From NCBI GenBank assembly GCA_021613335.1, contig JAJTWR010000431.1, forward strand, positions 1,364,001 through 1,428,000: a DNA stretch of 64,000 nt, given 5' to 3'. Both the position numbers and the translations under genes were made by a program. How positions within the stretch are numbered: position 1 is the stretch's first letter; each line of letters begins with the position of its first letter. This stretch comes from Whitmania pigra (lineage: Eukaryota > Annelida > Clitellata > Hirudinida > Haemopidae). Below are positions 17,195-24,890 of this stretch, piece by piece. The notes under the pieces were generated by a model, which was not told the origin of the DNA, searched no databases, and saw only the letters and a program-made list of their open reading frames with translations.

Positions 17195-17268
17195 CGGGGA
17201 GTGGCTCAGCCTGGTAGAGCACTTGGTTCGGGACCAAGGGGTCGCAGGTTCAAATCCTGTCTCCCCGA
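17195..17268 (+). tRNA. tRNA-Pro (anticodon CGG)
   Basis: The acceptor strands CGGGGAG (17195-17201) and CTCCCCG (17261-17267) pair fully, with discriminator A at 17268. The anticodon stem CTTGG/CCAAG holds the loop TTCGGGA, giving anticodon CGG, which reads CCG proline codons. The T-arm is GCAGGTTCAAATCCTGT. The CCA end is not encoded (ACT follows). It lies directly downstream of ogt and ahead of a strong terminator. Confidence 0.97.
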
Positions 17269-17276
17269 CTGGTGGT

Positions 17277-17326
17277 GGCCCGCAATTCCTCAGAGAAATC
17301 TCAGGGACTGCGGGCCGGTTTTTTTT
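17277..17326 (+). terminator. Rho-independent terminator after tRNA-Pro
   Basis: GGCCCGCA (17277-17284) pairs perfectly with TGCGGGCC (17309-17316), followed after GG by eight T (17319-17326). The loop is 24 bases. It ends the tRNA transcript, and possibly ogt-tRNA readthrough, before the ATPase module. Confidence 0.9.
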
Positions 17327-17401
17327 CGGCCAGCCTCCAGACCCTGCCGTCTCCACAGAGTCTCCGGTCGAGGGGAGCAAAAACTAGATGGACCGCGGGG
17401 T

Positions 17402-17416
17402 GCTGACGGCGTCAGC
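17402..17416. promoter_or_regulatory. 15-bp perfect palindrome upstream of the ATPase gene
   Basis: GCTGACG-G-CGTCAGC is a perfect inverted repeat with a one-base centre, 71 bp before ATG 17488. It could be an operator for the ATPase/DUF4276 unit. No repressor gene is adjacent and no second copy was noticed. Confidence 0.35.
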
Positions 17417-17487
17417 GTCGGGGGTGAACTGAGTTCGAGGTCCGGGCTGGTGCTAGAAGGGGCAGAGGCTCTTGAAACGGGATCCAC

Positions 17488-18405
17488 ATGCGAAAGACAC
17501 TTGATCGTATCGAGATACGAGGGTTCAAATCTCTTCGGGAGATTGATCTTGAGCTCGGCCCACTCAATGTCCTTATCGGGGCCAATGGGGCCGGTAAGAG
17601 CAATTTCATCTCTGTTTTTGGACTGCTGAACCAAATCGTCGCTCGTCAATTGCAGGTGCACGTTCAACGGTCCGGCGGAGCAGACTCACTCTTGCACCAT
17701 GGACAAAAGCATACCGGCGCCATGGAGCTTCGCCTGCATTTTGGGTCCAATGGCTACGTGGTCAAACTCGCTCCAGGAGCCGACGGGACGCTGTTTCTCG
17801 AGAACGAATGGTGCTGGTACCAAAACCCACAATATCCGGATCCGTACACGGTGGCTCTCGCCTCTGGAGCAAAGGAGAGCGGGCTTGAGGAGGAAGCGAA
17901 GGGCCCGAAGAACAACATCGCGAAGTTCGTTCTCTCGGCCGTGCAGAGCTGGAAGGTCTACCACTTCCACGACACAAGCCCGAGCGCCAAGGTGAAGCAG
18001 CAAGCTGATCTCGGTGACAACGAGTTCTTACGTCCCGATGCTTCGAACCTCGCCCCATTTTTGCTGCTGCTCCGGGAGAAGCACGCTGATTACTACCGGT
18101 TGATCGTCGAGTTGGTTCAACGGGTAGCCCCGTTCTTCAAAGACTTTCAGCTTCGCCACCCGTTCGCCATTCAGTTGCTCGCCAGCATGCTGAAGCAGGC
18201 ATCGACCCAAACCCAAGTCATTGCGACGACCCAATCGGTAACCCTCGTCAACCAGCTCACGCCTGAAGCGGTAGTTGTCGTGAATCGAGGAGATGACCAG
18301 TCAAAGTTCCGGCGGCTGAAGTCCGACGAGGTCGCAACCTGGGTCGATGACTACAGCCTCGGCGAGCTCTGGGAAAAAAATGTTCTCGGTGGTCGCCCGG
18401 AGTAG
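17488..18405 (+). pseudogene. AAA ATPase (COG4637-like) lacking its signature/Walker B segment
   Basis: The 305-residue frame has a normal start, Walker A (GANGAGKS, residues 31-38) and the family segments SWKVYHFHDTS, FLRPDASNLA and APFFKDFQLR. It ends with the family C-terminus (TQVIATTQSVTLVNQ, DYSLGELWEKNVLGG). Family members, about 370 aa as I recall them, have some 60 residues between the -DF-LR- and HPFA- segments, including LSDGT (signature) and the DEPELGL Walker B. Here R223 is joined directly to H224 at 18156/18157 with the frame kept. ATP hydrolysis should be lost. The comparison is from memory of the family, not an alignment. It pairs with the broken DUF4276 gene 2 bp downstream. 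Confidence 0.8.
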
Positions 18406-18407
18406 AC

Positions 18408-19061
18408 ATGCGTCGGGTCCTCATTCTCGTTGAGGGGCAAACATAAGAGATCTTCGTCAAACGCGTCCTGGCGCCACACCTCGAACCACTCCAAGTCTTC
18501 GTTACCCCTACGATCCTCGTGACCAAATGGGTGAAGGCTGGGAATCAGTTCCGCGGAGGGGTGACGAGCTACGCCAAGGTCGCCGCAGATGTCCGTAAAC
18601 TCCTAGGTGACACGAACGCCGCGATGGTCACCACCATGATCGACTTCTACGGTCTTCCCGCCGATTTTCCTGGGGTCGATTCACGACCAACCGGCGGTTG
18701 CTACGCCCGCGTGGCCCAAGTCGAGGACGCGTTTCGGAAGGATATTTCTCACAAGCGGTTCGAACCTCACTTGGTACTCCATGAGTTCGAGAGCCTCATA
18801 TTCACGGCTCCCGGCAAATGTGTGTCCGTGTTTGGCCAGGATGTTGCTGCTCGCCTTCAGAGGGTTGCCGAACAATACGGATCTCCCGAGGAAATCAATG
18901 AGGGGCGTGACACGGCGCCGTCCAAGCGAATTCTCTCTGTTTTTCCACGGTATCAGAAGTCCATTCATGGGCCTTTTGCCGCACATGAACTGGGCTTGAC
19001 CCAACTTCGCGCGAAGTCCCCTCACTTCTCAAAATGGGTAGCGCGGTTGGAGAGGGCTTAG
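18408..19061 (+). pseudogene. DUF4276 family gene with nonsense codon at position 13
   Basis: ATG 18408 opens a frame whose start (MRRVLILVEGQT) matches DUF4276, a family with a TOPRIM-like acidic N-terminus. It then meets TAA at 18444-18446, where a Glu codon (one base different, GAA) would be expected. The same frame continues open to 19061 with clear coding character (MVTTMIDFYGLPADFPG, HLVLHEFESLIF, RILSVFPRYQK), about 217 residues besides the stop. An internal restart at GTG/ATG 18519 would lose the TOPRIM-like start. It lies 2 bp after the ATPase stop. ATPase + TOPRIM-like pairs are recurrent in phage-defence loci (for example PARIS, with a different partner family), so a lost defence role is possible but not shown. 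Confidence 0.85.
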
Positions 19062-19067
19062 TCCCGC

Positions 19068-19081
19068 TTCAAACCCTGTCT
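19068..19081 (+). repeat. Imperfect copy of the tRNA-Pro T-arm/3' strand (possible att scar)
   Basis: TTCAAACCCTGTCT (19068-19081) matches TTCAAATCCTGTCT in the tRNA (17249-17262) at 13 of 14 bases. It lies just past the end of the DUF4276 pseudogene. Integration into tRNA genes commonly leaves a duplicated 3' segment at the far edge, so this could be the other end of a small decayed island. No integrase remains, and a 14-bp near-match could arise by chance. Confidence 0.4.
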
Positions 19082-19182
19082 GGTCGGTTGGAATCATCTC
19101 CCAGGAGCACTTGTTCCCGAGGATTTCCGGAAGAACTTTTTTTGCAACCATCCCGGTGAGAAGTGTTCTTGGCTGTCGAGGA

Positions 19183-20307
19183 CTACGGTTCGGAGATGAC
19201 TCGGCCGTTGCCTTCGCGGCTGTTCTTCTTCGACCGAAGTGCCGCCTGGAGCGCGAGGTCTTGTTCGGTGATGAGGCCGAGGAAGTTGCCGTTGCTCGTC
19301 ACTGCAGTGAACGGCATTCCGGTGGCGATCATCACCTGGCGCACACTTTCGAGGGAGGCAGCGCCGTCGATCTCCGGCACGTTGCGGCGCATGATCGCCG
19401 TCACGTAGGAGTCGGGCTCGCCGAGCTGTTCGGCGCGGATGAGGTCCTCACGAGCAACCACCCCGAGGAAGCGACCGAAGTGCTCAACCGCGAAGCCGGG
19501 GATCGGCGTCGTGAACGCCGCGCGAAGCGCTTCTCGGCGGCTGGTGTTTGGGAGGAATCGCGGTGCATAGGCGTTGACCGCTTCGCGCGCCGTGATGTGG
19601 CGCAGCGCTCGGTAGACTTGCCCCGCTCCGAGCTCAGCGCCGCCAGCGAAGAATACGAACACCCCGATGAGCGTGAGCGTAATCGCGTTGGAGTAGATGC
19701 CAAAGACGAAGAAGGCGATGGCGAAGAGGCGGCCGATGAACACCGCGACTCGCGTCGCGGTAGTGCGACCCATCATCGCTGAGAGGCCGGCGCGAAGAAT
19801 TCGCCCACCATCGAGCGGGAAGGCCGGGAGCAAATTGAAGAGCCCCATCACGACATTCGCGGTCAGGAGCAATATCCAGAAGGTCTCGATAGTTGGGGGC
19901 GTCGAATAGGCGTTGCGGAGTGCAGCCTCCAACACCTCCACAGGGTAGCGGCCCCCAAGGCCGAAGGAGAGCCCCAAGACGATGAGGACGTTCACCAGCG
20001 GGCCAGCTATCGCGATGACCGCCTCGTGGAGCGGGCGAATGTCCAGCATGTTGAGCTGAGCGATGCCACCGAGCGGGGTGAGGATGATGTCCCCGACGGG
20101 TATGCGGAAAGCGCGAGCCACGAGCGCGTGACCGAGCTCATGAAGCGTGACCGAGGCGAAGATCGCCAACGTCAGGACGACTCCAAAGATCGCACCCTGG
20201 ATCCCGTGGCTCCCCCACTGCCATGCCCCGAAGAAGAGGATGAGCACGAAGGTGGGGTGCAGCTTGATGTCAATGCCCGCAATGCGGGCGAGTCTGATAG
20301 CGCCCAT
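19183..20307 (-). CDS. Site-2-type intramembrane metalloprotease with CBS domains
   Basis: The 374-aa protein is an M50B-family zinc protease: HELGH at residues 56-60, the second metal-binding segment NLLPAFPLDGGR near residue 170, and about five or six membrane helices in between. The C-terminal 130 residues form a CBS-like pair (FLPNTSRREALRAAF, MRRNVPEIDGAASLESVRQV, FLGLITEQDLAL), which in this subgroup probably senses nucleotides. GAGG five bases upstream supports ATG 20307; the frame is open another 25 codons upstream. Substrates of this subgroup are mostly unknown. The cut would fall within or near a membrane helix of a partner protein. Confidence 0.93.
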   Translation of the reverse strand: MGAIRLARIAGIDIKLHPTFVLILFFGAWQWGSHGIQGAIFGVVLTLAIFASVTLHELGHALVARAFRIPVGDIILTPLGGIAQLNMLDIRPLHEAVIAIAGPLVNVLIVLGLSFGLGGRYPVEVLEAALRNAYSTPPTIETFWILLLTANVVMGLFNLLPAFPLDGGRILRAGLSAMMGRTTATRVAVFIGRLFAIAFFVFGIYSNAITLTLIGVFVFFAGGAELGAGQVYRALRHITAREAVNAYAPRFLPNTSRREALRAAFTTPIPGFAVEHFGRFLGVVAREDLIRAEQLGEPDSYVTAIMRRNVPEIDGAASLESVRQVMIATGMPFTAVTSNGNFLGLITEQDLALQAALRSKKNSREGNGRVISEP

Positions 20308-20550
20308 GTGCCTCGATATAAGCACGAATGACGGCCATGCACGAATTGACTCAACGGAATCGTAATTTTCAGGAGGTCGCAACGGGTGGGGGTAGCGGAG
20401 CGGCCGATTCGAGCGCGTAGGCTTGGCGAACTACCCAGACCAGCATTTCGAAGGATTACGTGCCTAAAACTCTGCAATAACAGCTAGATGCAGCTCAAGA
20501 TTGCAGCGGCGTATGCTGGCACGGTAGAGCCGGGTGCCTGGGGCCGGCCG

Positions 20551-21576
20551 CTATTTTCGACGGAGCGCGAGGTCGAGCTGCCCTTGCAAGAAAGTCGAAA
20601 ACTTTCGGTTTGCCGCGCGGAGCTGTTGCGGAAAGAACGACGCCGTCGTGAGACCGGGAAGCGTGTTGGTCTCAAGAAAATATGGACCGTGCTCGGTCAC
20701 GATGATGTCGGTGCGGCTGTAGCCGTAGCAACCGAGTGCTCGGTGGGCGGCCACCGCTACCTGTTGGGCGGAGGCCATAACGTGCGCCTCCACCGGAGCG
20801 GGCGTGACTTCCCGATTGCCGCGGCCGAAATATTTTCCGGCAAAGTCGAAGGTGGCTCCTGGTTCAAGGCACACCTCTGAGGCCGGGAGCGCGTCGAGGC
20901 CGTCGTCGCTCTCGACGACGCCGATGGTGAGTTCTCTGCCCGGAAGGAATTCCTCGGCGAGATAGGTGCGCTTCGCACTGAAGATGGCCTTGGCTGCGAT
21001 ACGCGGATCTTCCCCGCGGCGCAGGTGATGCAGGCCGATGCTCGAACCGTCGGCGGCGGGCTTCAACACCCAATGTTCTCGCAGGGAGAGCAATTGGAGG
21101 AGTCGCTCGGTGAGTGCCTTCACCGACTCCGCTTCCGGCAGAAGCTCGCCCTTGGCGACAGCGATTCCAGCGTTCGCGGCAAGGCGCTTCGCTCGGGGTT
21201 TCTCGAATGCCGCTGCACTCGCCTCTGAGTCGGACCCGGTGAATGCGAGACCGTGCTTCTCGAACAGCGCCTGGGCGGTACCGTCTTCGCCTTGGCCACC
21301 GTGGTAGGCGAGGAAGAACACAGTGTCGCGGGCGCGGCATTCGTCGACCGCCTCGGCGAGCGACTTCCAGCGCGCCTTCGCCTGGGGCCGCAGCGGCTCT
21401 TCGAAGGGACGGGTGTGCGCGAGCAGCTCTTCCCGAGGCAGCGGGAAGATAAAGCCCGCTTTGTCCTCGAACCAGAGCGCGGCGGCCGGCAAGGTTTCGC
21501 ACACGTGTTGTGCTGACGCGACAGACACGGAGTGTTCGCTGGAAGTTCCTCCGAAGAGGATAGTCGTCGTGGTCAT
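20551..21576 (-). CDS. ddl: D-alanine--D-alanine ligase family protein
   Basis: Ddl joins two D-alanines with ATP in the cytoplasm for peptidoglycan precursors. The 341-aa protein has the N-terminal LFGGTSSEHSVSVASAQ, the ATP-grasp lysine segment HWVLKPAADGSSIGLHHL, and the C-terminal metal and substrate segment FLETNTLPGLTTASFFPQQL. ATG 21576 overlaps the stop of the MshEN protein as ATGA, giving coupling, and yields the usual start. The sequence is shorter and more divergent than E. coli DdlB, so a related dipeptide ligase is possible. A VanX-like dipeptidase lies elsewhere in the window (60.0 kb). Confidence 0.88.
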   Translation of the reverse strand: MTTTTILFGGTSSEHSVSVASAQHVCETLPAAALWFEDKAGFIFPLPREELLAHTRPFEEPLRPQAKARWKSLAEAVDECRARDTVFFLAYHGGQGEDGTAQALFEKHGLAFTGSDSEASAAAFEKPRAKRLAANAGIAVAKGELLPEAESVKALTERLLQLLSLREHWVLKPAADGSSIGLHHLRRGEDPRIAAKAIFSAKRTYLAEEFLPGRELTIGVVESDDGLDALPASEVCLEPGATFDFAGKYFGRGNREVTPAPVEAHVMASAQQVAVAAHRALGCYGYSRTDIIVTEHGPYFLETNTLPGLTTASFFPQQLRAANRKFSTFLQGQLDLALRRK

Positions 21577-23333
21577 CGGGGGGTGCTGGATGCGGCCAGA
21601 GATTCTTGGAGCGCATCGTAGTCGGATTCGGAGAAGAGACCTTCCTTGCGGAAGCTCTTGAGCTTTGCCGTCAGGTGAACCCCATGGGGGAGCGGAAACT
21701 CGACGTGTTCGATGAAGCTGAGCACGAGACAAAACGCTTTGGTCAACGGCGTCTGGGGAACCGTCTTCGGGAAGATTTGCCAGGCGATGAAGCAGGGAAC
21801 GATGCGAGGCCAGTCGTGCTCGCCGATGAGCTCGCGCAAGACCGGCTCCGGGGCCCGCTCAGAAATATCGCATCGGGCGACGCTATTGGCGACGAAGAGC
21901 GTGCTCCCGGCTAGGTGAATATCGGCGCTGGAAGTAGCCCCCAACCGGAGCGCCACGTCGCACATCGCCGTCATCAGCGTCCGGAGATCGCTCCCGTTCT
22001 TAAGGGTGTACCAGAGGTGTTCGAGCAGTCGTTCGTAGACGCCGACGGACGCTGTCGCTTTCGACGGGTGCGCAGCGGGAGCTTGTCGTGGCGGCGCGGG
22101 GCTCTGGCTCGCCGGGTGAGGGATCTCGACTGCTGCCACTTGCGGTGTCGGTTGTGCCGGGACCGGCGCTGCCTCGACTGGCTGAGCAACAAAGAGGGCT
22201 GGTGAAGGCGCTGGTGGCTTCCCAATCGGCAAGCGCACGGCGATCGGCTTTGACAAAGTGGGCGCTGGTGACACCGGAGTCTCGTGCGTCGAACCGTGCC
22301 GGTGGCCCGGCACTGGCGGTGGGTCTATCGGGTGTGCCGTGAAGAGTTGCGGCGAGGGCTCCGGGGCCTTCATGCCCGGAGACTTGGACGACCGGGAGGG
22401 TTGCGGCGGCGAGCGCTCCGGATGTGGAGGTGGCCGTTGGTTTGGCGGGGCTGCTGGCTCCACCGGATGGGCAACAAAGAGCTGCGGGGAGGCTGCAGGC
22501 GCTCGCGTAGGCGTAGCTTGCGGAGGCTTTGGAGCACCACCGGGTGGCGGTGGGAGGTTCAAGCCTTCGACGAGTTTGTCGAATCCAGGGACGTTCGGCC
22601 CAGCTTTGTTCTCCTCGCTAGCAGGCGCCGATTTGTTGAAGGAGCCGCTCGTACGCTCGTCTTGCTCAAGCCACTGGGTCTGCGAGTTGCGCTTGCCGTA
22701 CAGTCGCTCCCGAGTGGCTATCAGCGCTTCTGGGCCAGCTTGCACTGTGATGAGTCCCCGGCTGCCGATGAGCTTTTGGATGTGCGCGAGGTGTGCCTCC
22801 CGGGAGGGCTCGCGCATCGCGACGACGAGTTGACCGCCGCTTTTGATGGCGAGCGGCACGAGATCAAGATCCATGGCCGTGCCGTAGTCGATGAGGTCGA
22901 GAGCCGATTGTGCCGGCTGGATGGTCTCGAGCCGTTTCGAGTTCATCGTAGGGATGCGAGTGATTTTCCCGAAAGCTTCGAGGAGTTCGTCCTCGGGACG
23001 CGGGCGTGTCGCATAAATCGCCTCTTCGAGGGATCCGCCAAGCTCGGAGCGGTAATCGTCCGCTTGTTTCAACTGAACCTTGGTGATGACGCCGTTCTTG
23101 ATGAACTCCGCGCGGACTTGCTCCTCTAGGGAGCTATAGGTGACCGGATGCGGCCGTGAACGAGGCGGCAGCGAGCGAGAGGACTCGATGTCCTGACGGG
23201 ACATCTTCCGCGCGGTGATGCGACCGACGACCTGAGCTCTTTCCCCGGAGGGCGAGGAACTACTCGGAGCGGGCACATTCGGCGTGTCCGCTGGTGCATC
23301 CTCGGGCTTACCGGTATACCGTGAAGAGCTCAC
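21573..23333 (-). CDS. MshEN (GspE N-terminal) domain protein with Pro-rich motif-repeat linker
   Basis: The 586-aa protein begins with a disordered Ser/Pro segment. A MshEN-type domain follows (about residues 65-210: SLEEQVRAEFIKNGVITKVQ, RIPTMNSKRLETIQP, DLVPLAIKSGGQLVVAMREP), as at the N-terminus of type II secretion and type IV pilus ATPases, where it can bind nucleotides such as c-di-GMP. No ATPase domain follows. The Pro-rich middle (about 250-430) carries three copies of SPQLFVAHPVEP, SPQLFTAHPIDP and SPALFVAQPVEA. A second folded domain ends the protein. The start is GTG 23333; coupling to ddl is by ATGA. A regulatory or scaffold role is inferred. Confidence 0.78.
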   Translation of the reverse strand: MSSSRYTGKPEDAPADTPNVPAPSSSSPSGERAQVVGRITARKMSRQDIESSRSLPPRSRPHPVTYSSLEEQVRAEFIKNGVITKVQLKQADDYRSELGGSLEEAIYATRPRPEDELLEAFGKITRIPTMNSKRLETIQPAQSALDLIDYGTAMDLDLVPLAIKSGGQLVVAMREPSREAHLAHIQKLIGSRGLITVQAGPEALIATRERLYGKRNSQTQWLEQDERTSGSFNKSAPASEENKAGPNVPGFDKLVEGLNLPPPPGGAPKPPQATPTRAPAASPQLFVAHPVEPAAPPNQRPPPHPERSPPQPSRSSKSPGMKAPEPSPQLFTAHPIDPPPVPGHRHGSTHETPVSPAPTLSKPIAVRLPIGKPPAPSPALFVAQPVEAAPVPAQPTPQVAAVEIPHPASQSPAPPRQAPAAHPSKATASVGVYERLLEHLWYTLKNGSDLRTLMTAMCDVALRLGATSSADIHLAGSTLFVANSVARCDISERAPEPVLRELIGEHDWPRIVPCFIAWQIFPKTVPQTPLTKAFCLVLSFIEHVEFPLPHGVHLTAKLKSFRKEGLFSESDYDALQESLAASSTPR

Positions 23334-23497
23334 TAGGCTGACGCCAATTCAAGTGACGCGAAGTGCGGTTGTGACGATTAATGATAGCGGTTCAATCCAC
23401 GATGCGGGTTGACATTCATACGCTCAAATGGCTTCACTTCCCATCCTATCTGTATGCGAAGCCTAGAGTGACGTCGAGAAATGCCCAGAGATATGCT

Positions 23498-23620
23498 GTG
23501 ACGAGATCCGTTCAGATAACCATCCTTGTAGGTCTAAGTGCGCTGTTCCTCGGGAGCTGCGGGATAAAAGCCCCGCCACGACCGCCACTGCCCAAAGCGT
23601 CTGTCGCGCTCGGAAGCTGA
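23498..23620 (+). CDS. Small lipoprotein, LptM-like
   Basis: The 40-residue product starts at GTG 23498 and has a short signal sequence and a clear lipobox (LGSC), then CGIKAPPRPPLP. This resembles LptM/YifL, whose mature start is CGxKGPLxxP and which assists assembly of the LptD/E lipopolysaccharide translocon. Its position just upstream of lysA also matches the gene order in several proteobacteria. The frame is open further upstream (ATG 23381 and 23402), but the GTG start gives a compact signal peptide. Lipid attachment is well supported; the LptM role is inferred. Confidence 0.6.
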   Translation: MTRSVQITILVGLSALFLGSCGIKAPPRPPLPKASVALGS

Positions 23621-23642
23621 GGAAATTCCGCACGGAGACCGT

Positions 23643-24890
23643 ATGCCCTTGAATTTCTTTCCAGTCCGGAGCGGGACGCTGCACGTGGAGGGGGTCTCCC
23701 TCGCGCGCATCGCCCGAGAAGTGCGCACCCCCGTGTACGTGTACTCGGCCGCGAGCCTGCGGGAACGCCTCGCGGCCTTTCAGAGCTCCTTCGCCGGGCG
23801 GCCGCATCTCATCTGTTACGCGGTGAAAGCCAACTCCAACCTGGCGGTGCTGAGCATCGTCGGCAAGGCTGGCCTCGGCTTCGACATCGTCTCCGGCGGC
23901 GAACTCGCGCGGGTACGCCGTGCCGGAGGTGCTGCGCGCCAGGTGGTGTTCTCCGGCATCGGCAAGTCGGAAGAGGAAATCGCGGCCGCAATTCGGGCCC
24001 GCATCCTGATGTTCAACGTCGAGAGCGCCGAAGAGCTGAAGGTGCTCGACGCCATCGCGCGCAAGCTCAAGATGCGAGCGCCCTTCGCGCTCCGCGTGAA
24101 TCCGGAGATAGACGCGAAGACCCACCCGTATATCTCGACCGGCCTTGCCACCTCGAAGTTCGGCGTGCCCTTCACCGAAGCCGCTGGGCTCTACCGAGCG
24201 AGCCGCACCATGAAAGGGCTCCTCCCCCGAGGGCTCGCCTGCCACATCGGCTCGCAGCTCGTCGATGTCAACCCCATCTCTGAGGCAGTAGTGAAGGTCG
24301 CGGGGCTCTACCGGGAACTGTTGGCGGAAGGCATTCCGCTCACCCACCTCGACGTGGGCGGCGGCCTCGGTGTCCGTTACCAAAACGAAACACCGCCGTC
24401 GGTCGAGGACTACGCGAAGGCCATTCTCGAACCGACGCGCGATCTCCCAGCGGTGTTGATGATTGAGCCGGGGCGCTCGCTCGTGGCCAACGCCGGTGTG
24501 CTGGTGACGAAAGTGCTCTACCGAAAGGACGCGCCGGCGAAGCGCTTTGTGGTGGTGGACGCCGGCATGAACGATTTGCTCCGCCCGGCGCTCTACGGCG
24601 CGAAGCATCGCGTCGAGCCGCTGCGCGTCACGAGTGGCAGCGCGGCGGAGGTGAGTGTCGTGGGCCCGGTGTGTGAGTCCTCGGATGTGCTCGCGACCTG
24701 CGAATTGCCGGATGCACTGCGTCGAGGCGACCACCTCGTACTCCACGGCGCTGGCGCCTACGCGATGAGCATGTCGAGCACCTACAATTCTCGCCCTCGG
24801 GTAGCGGAGGTGTTAGTCGAAGGGCGCAGTTTTCGAATCGTCCGGCGCCGGGATGGGTTGAACGATGTCATGCGAGGAGAGTCCGTATGA
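23643..24890 (+). CDS. lysA: Diaminopimelate decarboxylase
   Basis: LysA converts meso-diaminopimelate to lysine with PLP in the cytoplasm. The 415-aa protein has the PLP lysine K62 in YAVKANSN, the phosphate-binding glycines in LDVGGGLGVRY, IEPGRSLVANAG and the dimer-interface catalytic motif VGPVCESSDVLA. GGAGA upstream supports ATG 23643. Its stop overlaps the dapA start (ATGA 24887-24890). With dapA and the small lipoprotein it forms a lysine/cell-wall cluster. Confidence 0.97.
   Translation: MPLNFFPVRSGTLHVEGVSLARIAREVRTPVYVYSAASLRERLAAFQSSFAGRPHLICYAVKANSNLAVLSIVGKAGLGFDIVSGGELARVRRAGGAARQVVFSGIGKSEEEIAAAIRARILMFNVESAEELKVLDAIARKLKMRAPFALRVNPEIDAKTHPYISTGLATSKFGVPFTEAAGLYRASRTMKGLLPRGLACHIGSQLVDVNPISEAVVKVAGLYRELLAEGIPLTHLDVGGGLGVRYQNETPPSVEDYAKAILEPTRDLPAVLMIEPGRSLVANAGVLVTKVLYRKDAPAKRFVVVDAGMNDLLRPALYGAKHRVEPLRVTSGSAAEVSVVGPVCESSDVLATCELPDALRRGDHLVLHGAGAYAMSMSSTYNSRPRVAEVLVEGRSFRIVRRRDGLNDVMRGESV

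Noticed and set aside
17201..17629. Plus-strand frame across tRNA-Pro and its terminator
   Set aside because: It starts inside the tRNA and crosses a strong terminator; coding is not plausible.
20000..20600. Sigma-54 promoter (TGGCAC near 20516)
   Set aside because: No TTGC element at the required spacing.
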